Below are positions 1 to 10,147 of a DNA stretch of 64,000 nt, piece after piece. The first letter of the stretch is position 1; the number at the start of each line of letters is the position of its first letter. Under the pieces are notes generated by a model, which saw nothing but the letters and a program-made list of their open reading frames with translations, did not search any database and was not told the origin of the DNA. A program made the position numbers and the translations under genes. The stretch comes from Todiramphus chloris collaris (lineage: Eukaryota; Chordata; Aves; Coraciiformes; Alcedinidae): contig JANVCC010000152.1 in assembly GCA_025345505.1 (NCBI GenBank), positions 1 to 64,000 on the forward strand. The letters run 5' to 3'.

Positions 1-76
1 CATAACTAGCATCCATGGTTCTGAGGAGGTCAGCCCATGCCCAAGTCTCCCATTATGGTGCTTGTTAGGCTTAGAG

Positions 77-122
77 TTAGGGTCAGGGTCAGGGTCAGGG
101 TCAGGGTTAGGGTTAGGTTTAG
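77..122 (+). repeat. TTAGGG tract with GGGTCA variant run
   Basis: This is a hexamer run within a satellite unit. Four consecutive GGGTCA variants are flanked by canonical TTAGGG copies. The repeated T-to-C variant suggests local amplification of one mutated hexamer rather than independent mutations. Confidence 0.85.
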
Positions 123-687
123 GGTTGAGAAACCCACCAAGCCTACAGCTCTAGGGACACCCCACTTGTAAAAGTCATGCCAAGGGGAAAATTACACACT
201 AATAACATTGCCTACTCCGCGCCTAGAATAACATGGGGATTACCAGTAATGCCAGGAATTCAGCCAAAGTACCTGTTTTCCAGTATGGCTAGTGCTAGGG
301 TTGGGGTTAGCTTTAGGGTTCAGAGATTCACCTAACATACAATTCCAGAGATAAGCAGCTGTAAAAGTCATTCCAATGGAACACGGCACTTCAACAACAT
401 TGCCCCCTCCACACCTTTCAATACCATAACTAGCACCCATGGTTTTTAAGGTGGTCAGCCCCTGCCCGAATCTCCCATTATGGCCTTCGTTAGGTTTAGG
501 GTTAGGATTAGGTCTAGGTTTCAGCGATCCACCAAACATACGTCTCCAGGGACAAGCAGCTGTTGAAGTTATGCTGAGTGGAACACAGCACTTGACCAAC
601 ATTGCCCTCGCCATACCTTTCATTACCATGACTAAAACCCATGGTGCTGGGGAAGTCAGCCCCTGCGCAAGTCTCTCAGTACGTCTT

Positions 688-757
688 GGGTTAGGGTTAG
701 GGTTAGGGTTAGGGATAGCATTAGGGTTAGGGTTAGGGATAGCATTAGGGTTAGGAT
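688..757 (+). repeat. Longest interstitial TTAGGG tract, with ATAGCA interruptions
   Basis: GGG is followed by four perfect TTAGGG copies, then ATAGCA, three TTAGGG, ATAGCA, one TTAGGG and a degenerate copy. The first block meets the base pattern for a telomeric G-quadruplex (at least four GGG runs with TTA loops). The tract lies in the longest unit of the array (anchors 545 to 782), so unit length varies mainly through hexamer number. Confidence 0.92.
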
Positions 758-3009
758 TGAGAGAACCACGATGCCTACAGCTCCAGGGTCAAACTAGGTG
801 TATAAGTTGTGCCAATTGGAACACAGCACTGGAGCAACATTGCCCCCTCCACACCTTTCAATAACATGCCTGTCACCCATGGTACTGGGAAGTTCAGCCC
901 CATCCCCAGGGTGCAGGTGTGCCTAGGGGTAGGGTTAGTGTTCAGAGATCCAGCAAGTATACAGCTCCAGGGACACAACAGTTGTTAAAGTTATGCTAAG
1001 TGGATAATTACACTGAAGCAACATTTCCTCCTCCGCACCTAGGGTAACATGGGCATCATCAGTGATGACAGGAATTCAGACAAAGACCATTCTCTCGGAG
1101 TGGGTATAATTAGTATTAGGTTTAGTGTTCCGAGGTCCACCAAGCATACAGCTCCGGAGACACACCACTTGTAAAAGTTATGCCTAGGGGAAAATGGCAC
1201 TGGACTAACACTGCCGCTTTCACAGCTTTCATTAAGATGAGTACCTCTCATCTTGGTGGGGAGCACAGCCCCACACCTAGGGTCCCAGTACAGATAGTGT
1301 TATTGCTGGGGTTAGAGTTAGGTTTTGGTTTAAGTTTGAGAGATCCGCCAAGCATACAGTTCCATTGACACTTGAGTTGTAAAAGTCATGCAAAGGGGAA
1401 CATGGCACTGTACCAACATATCCCCCTCCACACCTTTCAATGCCATGTTGGTCACCCATGGTGCTGAGGAGGTCAGATGAACCCCCAGGCTCCAAGTACG
1501 TCTAGGGTTAGTGTTAGGGTTAGGATTAAGGTTTAGAGATTCACCAAACATACAGCTCCAGGGTCATACAGTAGTTGTAAAATTCAGGCCAAGGGGAACA
1601 TGACATTGGATCTACCCGACCACCTTCTCAACTTTCTATATCAAGGGGATCACCCATGGTGCAGTGGAGATTGGCCCCAGCCTCCTACTATAGTTTAGTT
1701 TAGTTGGCTAGTGTTCAGAAATCTAACAAGCTGAAATCAGCATGGTCAGTGGACTTGCCAAAGTCATGTCAAGGAGATTGCTGGTTTGTACCATCATTGC
1801 ACCCTCCAGACCTTTCCATATTATGTTTATAACGCACACTGCTGTGCACCTGAGCCTCATCAGTATTCAGCCATCATGTAATGTTCGGGTTCAGAGATCC
1901 ACCAAGTGTATAGGTCCAGGGACACTTCATTGTAGAAAAACTCTTCATTGAGAGAAGTGTAGTGCACCTTTATTGCTCCACCACACCTTTGTATTTGATA
2001 GGGATCAGCCATGCTGCTGGGGAGCTCAGCCCCAACCACATTTTACTAGCAGGCCACAGTTACTGTGAAGGATCAGAGATCCATAAAGCACAGGGCAATA
2101 GGGACACTGCATTTGTAAAAGTCATGTGAAGGGTAACATAGTACTGCACCAACACTGTCCCATCTCCAGCTGTCTTTCTCATGGGGATGACCCCATGCTG
2201 GGGATTTCTGTCTCACCACCAGGGTTAGAGCTCAGAGATGCATCAAGACTACAGCTCTAGGGACACCGCAGTGCAGAAAGCCATTTCAAGGTGAGCACGG
2301 CACTCTACCATCATTGCCCTGTCCACACAGTTCTATCTTATGTGGGTCACTCATTCTTGGGACCTCAGCCTCAATTCAAGGCTACAGGCACAGTTAGGGT
2401 TAACATTAGTTTTAGTGTTAAGGTTTTAGTGATTCAGTAATCCTACAACTCCAGTTACACTGCAATTGAAAAAAACATGCCTAGGGTATCATGACACTGC
2501 ACCAAGATTATCCCCTGCACACATTTCTGTCGCATGAGGATCACATATGATTCTTTGGACTATAGCTCCAGGTTCCAAGCACATCTAGGGTTAGAATTTG
2601 TTTTAGAGTACACAGATCCATAAATCCCACAGTTCCAAGGACACTGAGGTTGGAAATGTGATGCCTTGGATATCATAGCAATGTAGCAGCATTACCTCCT
2701 TCCTCAACTTTTTACCTCATGGGGATCACCCCTGATGTTTGGAACTTTAGTCCCAGGGTATAATCACAGATAGATTTAGGGTTATGGTTATGACTATGTT
2801 TAGCATTCAGATACCCACCAATTCTACAGCTCCATGATATTTGGCCTTCATACAGAATTCCTAGGGGAATACAGTACTGCACTGGCCCCTCCAAAGCTGT
2901 CTGATCTGGTCCATCCAGACTGCTAGTGACCTCAACCTCAATATCTGATGTTTTTTTCTTAGGTTTAAGTGATCCAGCAAGCCTACACATTCAGGGACTC
3001 TGGATTTCA

Positions 3010-3985
3010 ATAGGGATACTTTGGCCACTACGTTTTTCAGTTATTTAGACGACTTTTTGTGCTAGCCTGACAGAGCTGTGCACCACCAGGCCCTGCCTTA
3101 CTGCTAGAGCCATAAAATATGCAGGTGTGCCCACCAGCCAAATCTATATGTCACTGTAGCCTCTCTGGCCAGCCAGAGCTCCACACTCCATTACCTTGCC
3201 ACACTGCTAGAGCCCTATGCAGTGTTGGGTGGTCAGGCAGCTAGAGCCCTACACCACTTGCTGCATATGGTCAGTCAGGTTCTTAGCCCACTGGCTGACT
3301 CAAATCAGAAGTAACAGCAAGATGAACAAAGGGCAGATGAGATCAATATTTAGAACAATGATAGAGAACATAAAAGGTACTGTACCTCCCTGTCATCCTG
3401 GTAGATGTTCTCTGACTCCCTGAGGCCTGAGCCCTGCTGCAGGTCACCAGGGCATCCCGCTACCTCACTCATCCTGCAGAGAGGCAGGCAGAGCTTTGAG
3501 GCCCCATTGCACCCCTGGCTCCCCCAGCAGCCCCGGCACAGACCACCACCCCACTGCCCTCCCCAGGCCACTCTGCTCCGGGGTACAAGGCCCTTCAACA
3601 GGTGTGGGCAGCCCCACCCACCTTCCAGAACCCACTGTCACAAAGCACCTCACAATCCCCAGCCAGTCAAGATGAAAGCAGCTGACAGAGGCCCCAGAAG
3701 CTTCTGGAAACAACTGCCCAGAGAAGCTATTATGTGTCATTTAAAAGGGAAACATAGGCTGCCAGAACAAACAGAGAAAGAGATGGGGTGAGATAAAATA
3801 AAAATTAAACCTCCATACCTGCCCAGTGGCATGAAATGGCATTAGCAGTCAGCCATAGGCACACACAAGGCCCAGAGTGACTCCCCACAGGCAGTCCTGG
3901 GATAGCACTGGCTGAGCTTTGCCTGGGACAGAGCCTGACACCAATTTGGTTTCCTGGGAAAAGCTTGTCTTTTAACTATTCACCT
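3010..3985. other. Non-satellite GC-richer island interrupting the array
   Basis: This stretch has no TTAGGG tracts and none of the satellite landmarks, which resume at about 3,985 with AGGGTTCAGAGATCCATGAA. It holds short diverged internal repeats of a CTGCTAGAGCC-like motif near 3,101, 3,203 and 3,238, a C-rich segment at 3,480-3,660, and an A-rich AATAAA-like patch near 3,795-3,808. Overlapping open frames on both strands at 3,405-3,791 and 3,465-3,740 look like a by-product of low stop density in C-rich sequence. It could be a mobile element or a segment separating two originally independent arrays; I recognise no family. Confidence 0.6.
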
Positions 3986-4805
3986 ATAGTTTAGGGTTCA
4001 GAGATCCATGAACCCTACAACTCCAGGACACTGCAGATGCAAAAGTGGTGGAAAGGGGAGCATGGCACAGCCTACACCAACATTGCCTTCTGCACATCCT
4101 TCTATCATATGAAAATCACCCATCATGGTAGGGACCTCAGGCTGCCAGGATGGTTAGGGTTAGGGTTCAGAGATCCACCAAGCACACAGCTCCAGGGATA
4201 ATAGGGTTTCAGAAGTCCTGTCAAGAGGAGCACATTCTACACAAACACTGCCCCCTTCATACCCTTCTGTCTCATAAGGTTCACTCATGGTGCTGGAGAC
4301 CTTCACCTCAGCCCCAGTCTACCAATACCAGGATGGTTAGGGTTAGGGTTTAGACATCCAGCAAGCATACAGTTCCAAGGACACACCAGTTGCAAAAGGT
4401 ATGCCAAGGGGAACATGGCACTGTACCATCCACACTTTTCTATCTCATGGGGATCACCCACGGTGCTGGGGAGCTCAGCCTCAGGCTTCCAGCACAGCTA
4501 GGGTTAGGATTAGGGTTATGGTTCAGAGATCCATCAAACCTCCAGCTCCAGGGATAATGGGGTTTCAGTATTTGTGCCAAGGGTAGCACAGCACTGCACT
4601 GACATTGCCTCCTCCACACCTTTCTGTCATGGGAATCACCCACGGTACTGGGGATATCAGCCTCAGACCCAGGTTACCAGTACAGTTAGCGTTAGAGTTC
4701 AGAGATCCACCAAGCACACAGCTCCAGTGATACTGGGGCTGCAGAAGGCGTGGCAAATGGAGCATGATACAGCCTGCATCTTTCTATCTTCTCTGGGCGA
4801 CCCAT
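3985..4805 (+). repeat. Telomere-like satellite array, right block
   Basis: This is the same repeat as the left block, with anchors near 4022, 4191, 4374, 4547 and 4723 and a tighter spacing of about 169-183 bp. Short TTAGGG pairs lie at about 4,153-4,167, 4,336-4,350 and 4,500-4,517. The units here resemble each other (for example the GGGATAATRGGGTTTCAG variant in two of them) more than the middle of the left block, suggesting local homogenisation. The last recognisable landmark, a GGGCGACCCATGATTCTTG-like CACCCATGG remnant, is near 4,796. Confidence 0.88.
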
Positions 4806-5636
4806 GATTCTTGTCACTTCTGTTACGGAATCATTAATCCTCCTCTTCTGAGATTTCTACCTTATATCATTCTCTCTTCTCTAGTACCTTTAAAATGCAA
4901 TTGAGAGAAACTCTCTCTCCTCTAAAAAAAATAGTTTTTGTTTTTCAGCTTTTCTTTGAATCACTTTTTTAATGAATAATTTTACATCTGAAGTATCTTT
5001 CCTTTTACATCTTAAATAATTGTCATTATTTTTATAGTTGGTGTTTTAAATGAGTATTTGATTTATTGTACTTTGTAGGGTGAATAATTGCCTTTGCAAA
5101 ACTCTCTTTATAAGGAATTTCAAAGATAGGTAGAACACTGTGTATTTAATACTGTTTCTAAACATGGAAAGCATCCAAGCACTGGATAAATTTTAAAAAG
5201 CTCTGAAAGTTGTTAAGGATTATTTTGGTTTTAATTTTAAATTCAGAGCCTGATTTCACTGTTAACAAGATGTAGATCTAATATGGGAATACAAATAAGC
5301 CAGTGATATGGTAGGTGTGTTCTCGTTGACTGTCAGAGTTTTACTTCTTTCCTGCATGGAAGTAACATTGAACAGAATTGGTTCCAAAGGTAGGAAACAT
5401 AAATCTTTGCAATTGAAATGCATATTTGAATATTTAAACAGAGAATTAAAAAAAAACAAACCAAAAAAGTAACAGTTCCTTTCTTATCTACAGTTCATTA
5501 CTTTGGGAATTAGTTTATGAACATCCTATGTTTATGCTCCCATATGGAAATATATCTTTCCATCATCTGTGGATTACATTTGATTTTCTAATTTTAAGGT
5601 CAAATGTCAAAATTGAGCTTGATGGAAGTTCAGCGC
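4806..5636. other. Anonymous AT-rich sequence
   Basis: This region is AT-rich with short A and T runs. I see no repeat family, exon or structured RNA in it. The transition from satellite to this sequence is abrupt. Confidence 0.6.
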
Positions 5637-5639
5637 TGG

Positions 5640-6786
5640 ATTGGGTTTTGATGGCTGGGTTTTGGTATTGGAGGGGATTACAGGGATAGCTTCTGTGAGA
5701 AGCTGATAAAGCTTCCCCTGTGTCCCATAAAGCCAATGCCATCTGCCTCCAAGATGGACCTGCCAAGGCAAGCCAATCAGCACCTTTGTGATAATACATT
5801 TCATATCACAGAAGGAAAAAAATGGTGCAACAACCTGCAGTTCGAGAGAGGAGTGAGAATATGTGAGAGAAACAACTCTGCAGACATCAATATCAGTGAC
5901 TAAGGAGAGGGAGTAGGTGCTTGAGGCATCAGAGATTCCCCTTTAGTCTGTGATGAAGACCATGGTTAGGCAGGCTGTCCCCTACAGTTTATGGAGGTTA
6001 AGGCAGGCTGTCCCCTGCAGCTTATGGAGGTTAAGGGTGGCACAGTACCCACCTGCTCACCAAGGATCCTATGCTGGAGCAGGTGGATGCCTGAAGACTG
6101 ATGTGAAGCCATGTGAAATCCCTGGTGGAGAAATCTCCTCACAGGACCTGCGGCCCTGTGGAGAGAGGAGCCTATATTGGAGCAGGTTTGCTGACAGGAC
6201 TTGTGGCCCCATGGAGGACCCATATTAGAGCAGTCAGTTCCCAAAGGACTACACCCTGTGGAAAGGACCCGCACAGGATCACTTCATGAAAATACTGCAG
6301 TCCATGGAAAGGACTCAAGTTGCAGAAGCTCATGAGGAACTGTCTCTTGTGAGAGAGACTCATGCTGGAGCAGAGGAAGAGTGTGAAAATTCCTGCCCCT
6401 GAGGAGGAAGGAGTGTAAGAGAATGTATGAAGTGCTGACTGCAACCTCCATTTTCTATCCCCTTGCATCTCTTGGAGGAAGGAGGTAGAGAAAAGTCAGG
6501 AGTGAAGTTGAGCCTGGGAAGAAGGGTGGAGGGAAAGGAAGGTGTTTTTAAAATTTGCTTTTATTTCACATTTTCTTGCTTGGATGTCATTGGTAATAAA
6601 TTAAACTGATTTCCCTGAATCAAGTCTGATTTGCCAGCAATGGCAATTGCTCAGTAATGTGTACCTGACCTTATCTCAACCTATGAGCCTCTTATTATAT
6701 TTTCTCTCCCCTGTCCAGATGAGGAGAGGGAGTTCTAGAGTATCTTTGGCGGGCACATGGTTTCCAGTCAAGGTTTACCCACAACA
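5640..6786 (+). mobile_element. Solo ERVL-type endogenous retrovirus LTR
   Basis: This is recognised from the typical avian ERVL LTR layout: a 5' part with CTTCTGTGAGAAGCTG; a middle built of diverged units with GGAGCAGGT and CCATGGAGG/CCTGTGGAG landmarks; GAGGAGGAAGGAG at about 6,402; a purine-rich AGAAGGGTGGAGGG stretch; a polyadenylation signal AATAAA at 6,595-6,600; CTCTCCCCTGTCCAG near 6,705; and a 3' end in CAGTCAAGGTTTACCCACAACA-like sequence. The length of about 1.15 kb fits the family. No viral gene sequence lies on either side, so it is a solo LTR left by recombination. No target-site duplication was found and the 5' edge is uncertain. Most CpGs have decayed, suggesting an old insertion. 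The family assignment is from memory. Confidence 0.85.
5968..6035 (+). repeat. Tandem duplication inside the ERVL LTR
   Basis: Two adjacent copies of about 33 bp, each containing AGGCAGGCTGTCCCCT and TTATGGAGGTTAA, differ at only a few positions. This is part of the modular repeat structure of the LTR middle section. Confidence 0.85.
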
Positions 6787-7420
6787 AAGGAACCAAACTC
6801 ATTCAAGGTCACCTATTTCACTATTTTTTTAATATTACAGCTTTTAAACATCCATTGTGCCTTTAATGTGCCGGAGTATGAAATTTGCAAATCATAAAGG
6901 GGCAAAGTTGTTTGATTTAGACAAGTAGAGACCAGTTCAATTGCCCAAACTGCCCAGCCTGCTTAGCTATCAACTGACAAACTGGCAGGCTTAAGCCAGG
7001 TCTCTCTCTTTTCCTGATTAATAGCTGCCACAACTGTGCAGATATCCTAGATACTATAGGGTGTCCAAAATACCACCTCCTGTCTGTGTTTGAGAACATT
7101 AAGTTCATACATTTCGTAAGGTGAATGAATGACTAACACATATCTTATCTGCATTGACTTGGATGGGAGGTTGCACATGAAGCAGTAGCTGCTATATGTG
7201 CACAAAAAGCAGAACTTTAATCCATATTGTGGAGTTGTGTGTTAGCCCCTGTTATTGGAACAACCTCTGACCCCCAGTGCAACTTCTGTCTCCTGCAAGT
7301 CCTGCTATCTTCAATCATTTCTATAAGTGGTCTCTCCTGCTCCATCAGTCCTCCTGGCACTAATGATTTGCTGAAGTTTTTACTTCAAAGCTTGGTGTCT
7401 GCAGCAGCTCAGAAGGGGAG

Positions 7421-7471
7421 AAAAAAAAAAAAAAAAAACAACCCAAAAAACAAACCACAACCCCAAAAAAA
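7421..7471. repeat. Poly(A) and A/C-rich low-complexity tract
   Basis: Eighteen consecutive A residues are followed by CCCAAAAAACAAACC-type sequence. There is no recognisable retroelement body directly upstream. Confidence 0.9.
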
Positions 7472-7650
7472 GGGCAGATTTTCCAGATACCTGATACTTT
7501 ATCACACATCTCTACAATAAAGGTTTTGATCATCCTTAAGCAGAAGAAAGCAGTAGTCAGGCAACTCCTGCTCTTTCCTTCAGTTAAACATGCAAAGTGT
7601 GCATCTCAATTTATGTAATTAATAGTCATTAAAATAAATCAAAGGTAGTG

Positions 7651-7674
7651 TTAGGGTGTTAGTTAGGGTTCGGG
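7651..7674 (+). repeat. Degenerate short TTAGGG cluster
   Basis: TTAGGG-TG-TTAG-TTAGGG-TTCGGG lies isolated in AT-rich DNA about 2.8 kb past the satellite. It could be an interstitial telomeric relic or chance. Confidence 0.5.
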
Positions 7675-9687
7675 TTTTTAAAATAAAATTGTTTTTAAAC
7701 ATATGCATTTTCTTTTTAGGTAAAAATGGCATTTTAGGCAAGAAAAGATTTATCATAATGTATAGCTAATGATCTGACAATCAAATAACAAAGGCTGAAG
7801 AATAAACCCCATATTTTTAAAAGCATCTTTAATTGCAAATGTAAACATTAGAATTGCTGATAACAAATAGAAATATCCCAATGTAAATGTTAAAAAGTTT
7901 TGCCAGATGAATTGTTGTAGATGTACTAATAAGGTCATTGGGTGAATCAGAAACTTACACTTTACCATCAGTCTTTATTAGTTGCAATTGAGTTCTGGTA
8001 TTGAATCACAGTAGATGAATTCAGGTCATGTCACAGATATTTACATGCCTGAGAACTTCATCATGTGGATAGATTAATCCACTCACAAAAATTTAAAAGC
8101 ATGCATATAGGAGAGGTTAAAAACTAAAAATCTTTCTACATCACACATTGTAAACAAATAAATAATGCAGATTCCAAGATATTGTAATATTTTCTAGCTA
8201 TACTTTTCTAATAAATATACATGTATGAAGCAATTAATTACAAGAAATACAATCAGAACACTTTCCAAAATCCTACTTCTTTATGACAGAAAATGAATGT
8301 ACACTAACATTTGGGACAGAAAGATAGTTTACAGTGGGCTGCTTTAGGAAGCAAACGCAAACACATAGACCTGTCATTCTGTTGCTGTACTGGAAGTTAA
8401 AGCCATATAAGTTAAGGTGACACATTAGCTGGCCCACAGTTTTACATACTTATTTCCCTGAAGTCATTGTTTCTGTCCAGCAAATACTCCCAGTACACCC
8501 TCACTGGACATACAAAGAAATATCACCCTCACGGATCTTTTCTCAGGATTACAGCCTTTTTATCTTTGAACAGGCTGCTTCTTTTCTGGTTTACAGTTAC
8601 CAAAATCTCCACATAACAGCCTTGCCTTAGAACATCCATACCACTGCAAAGTAGTGGAGGAGACTGATCACTACAGATTAAATATTAAAAGGGGATTTTA
8701 TTGATTGACTTCATATAAAATTAGTTTTCAATGCATTGCTCATTCATTATGAAAGTTTGCATGTCAATGTATTACTTCCTCCTTTATGCAGTCAACCCAG
8801 GGCACACAAAAGGCCTATTGCTATTTTAAGTTACCTTTAATGGTACATGAACATCATAGCTAAAGAAAAGACAACTTATACAATATTGTAGGTAGTATTA
8901 AGCTATTAGCCATTTCTCTTTAATGAAGTGCACAGCTACCACGTACATTAGATATCACCAATAAAACAGACAACTAGTGTAAATAGAAGATCTTCAAGGA
9001 AAGGGGCACAACTGAAATCCTGGTGCAGAAAAGGAACAGGAGATCTGCATGAAGCTTCAGTGAAACAAGGATTTCATATTTTGCCACTTTTTTTAAAAGT
9101 TACTACTATTCTTTCACAAAAGATGAAAGCTAAGTTCCTAAACAGATATATTATTAATGGACAGTGACAGTATTAATATAAGCTGACAAATGATAACTTC
9201 TGATCAAATTCCTTCCTGCATAATTGTAAGCTGTTCTCACACATTTAAGTTAACTTTTTTTATTCATACTTTTATTTTTCTCCACCTTGCCAGCAACCAT
9301 CTTACAGTATTGTCACGCATAGTTAAATAATTAGGTCTTCACACTGCAAGTGCCTTTTCAGCCTTCCCGCCTTTCAGCTCTATGTCCATTCCCTTTAGCA
9401 TCTGCACAGATGAAGATGCAGTTTCCCATCAGCTGATGAAGTAAGAAGGTAAATCTAGACAATTTTTAATTACAACAACAATCAATTAATATAAGCTCAA
9501 GAAAGAAGATTTTATACTACAAATTGCATGTATATAAATATCTCTTTTAGGGCAAACAAATAATTTCTGAGAGTGCATTTTATCAAACACAAATATCACC
9601 TGCAAACAGTCTAAAACCATGTTTGGAGCAAAGCAGAAACCAGGAGATCAACTAAATAATAACACAAAAGATGGAACTTTCTGGTAT

Positions 9688-10147
9688 TGTTATGGTTTAA
9701 CTCCTGACAATAGCTAAACACCACACAGCCACTCACCCACCACTTCCCTTCCACCTTCCCCCCCGGCCCTGTGGAGAACCAGGAGACAGAAAAAAGGTGA
9801 GACCCCAGGAGCTGAGATAAAGACAGTATAATAAAATACCACAGAGACAAGAAAACAACAGTAATAACAATAGTACAAATAAAATGATACACAAAGCAGG
9901 TAATAAAGACTAGGAAAATCTCTATCTGTACCTGAGATGCCTACTCCCTTCACTCTAATCACACTGAGGCAAATTAAAACCAGGCATAGCCATGCCTAGG
10001 CAGCCATCCCCATATGAGTCAGTAGGGTATGAAATATCCCATTGGCTGTTTTGGTTGTTTATCTTGTCTGTGGCCCCTCCCAACAGCAGCCCTTCCCACC
10101 TGCTTAGGCCAGCAGCTGTTGGTGATAATTAACCCGAACCCAGGACA
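9688..10147 (-). mobile_element. Putative solo LTR of an endogenous retrovirus, minus strand
   Basis: On the minus strand the block begins TGTCCTGGGTTCGGG and ends AGTTAAACCATAACA, so it has the TG...CA termini of an LTR. Its length is about 460 bp. It differs in composition from the AT-rich flanks: a CCTCCCAACAGCAGCCC-like part near one end and a G-rich (C-rich on plus) run near the other. The TGTCCTGGGTT start resembles common avian ERV LTR starts. The flanks (GGTAT on the left, AACAT on the right) do not match as a target-site duplication. No internal viral genes are adjacent, and the class is not assigned. Confidence 0.65.

Larger units (their letters stand above)
1..3005 (+). repeat. Telomere-like (TTAGGG-bearing) ~185-bp satellite array, left block
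   Basis: This is a degenerate tandem repeat. Each unit has a TTAGGG-like tract, then a body with the landmarks AGATCCACCAAGCATACAGC, CTCCAGGGACAC, GTAAAAGTCATGCCAAGGGG, AACATTGCCCCCTCCACACC and CACCCATGGTGCTGGGGAG, then the next TTAGGG tract. The CTCCAGGG-type anchor recurs near 152, 344, 545, 782, 966, 1153, 1361, 1557, 1747, 1915, 2095, 2256, 2450, 2634, 2831 and 2990, giving spacings of about 159-237 bp. TTAGGG content is highest before 1,600 and decays rightwards. The array continues past the left edge. I do not recognise it as a named satellite family. The repeat structure is read directly from the sequence; a subtelomeric origin is inference. Confidence 0.9.
6787..9687. other. Anonymous AT-rich sequence with A-rich tract and isolated telomere-like motif
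   Basis: No gene or transposon is recognised. It includes an A18 run at 7,421-7,438 followed by A/C-rich sequence to about 7,471, and a short degenerate TTAGGG cluster at 7,651-7,674. The rest is AT-rich with no visible structure. Confidence 0.55.

Noticed and set aside
240..629. 129-codon minus-strand frame in the satellite, with internal repeats
   Set aside because: It repeats with the satellite period and has Asn-Pro runs from CCCTAA-like sequence; not a gene.
439..864. 141-codon plus-strand frame rich in Leu-Gly and Gly-Leu
   Set aside because: It is the translation of TTAGGG repeats and flanking satellite. The LG periodicity is a by-product of the hexamer and there is no coding domain.
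1..3005. A true telomere end
   Set aside because: Hexamers are degenerate and interspersed with non-telomeric bodies, and the strand orientation is opposite to that expected at a left end.
3405..3791. 128-codon Pro/His-rich plus-strand frame
   Set aside because: The opposite strand is open at the same place, the composition reflects C-rich DNA, and no domain or splice context is recognised.
1..4805. Regularly spaced repeats suggesting a CRISPR array
   Set aside because: The spacing is about 185 bp with degenerate whole-unit similarity, and the genome is vertebrate; this is a satellite.
5950..6228. 92-codon frame with repeated AVPYSLWRLR-like units
   Set aside because: It lies wholly inside the ERVL LTR and reflects its tandem duplication; LTRs of this class do not encode this protein.
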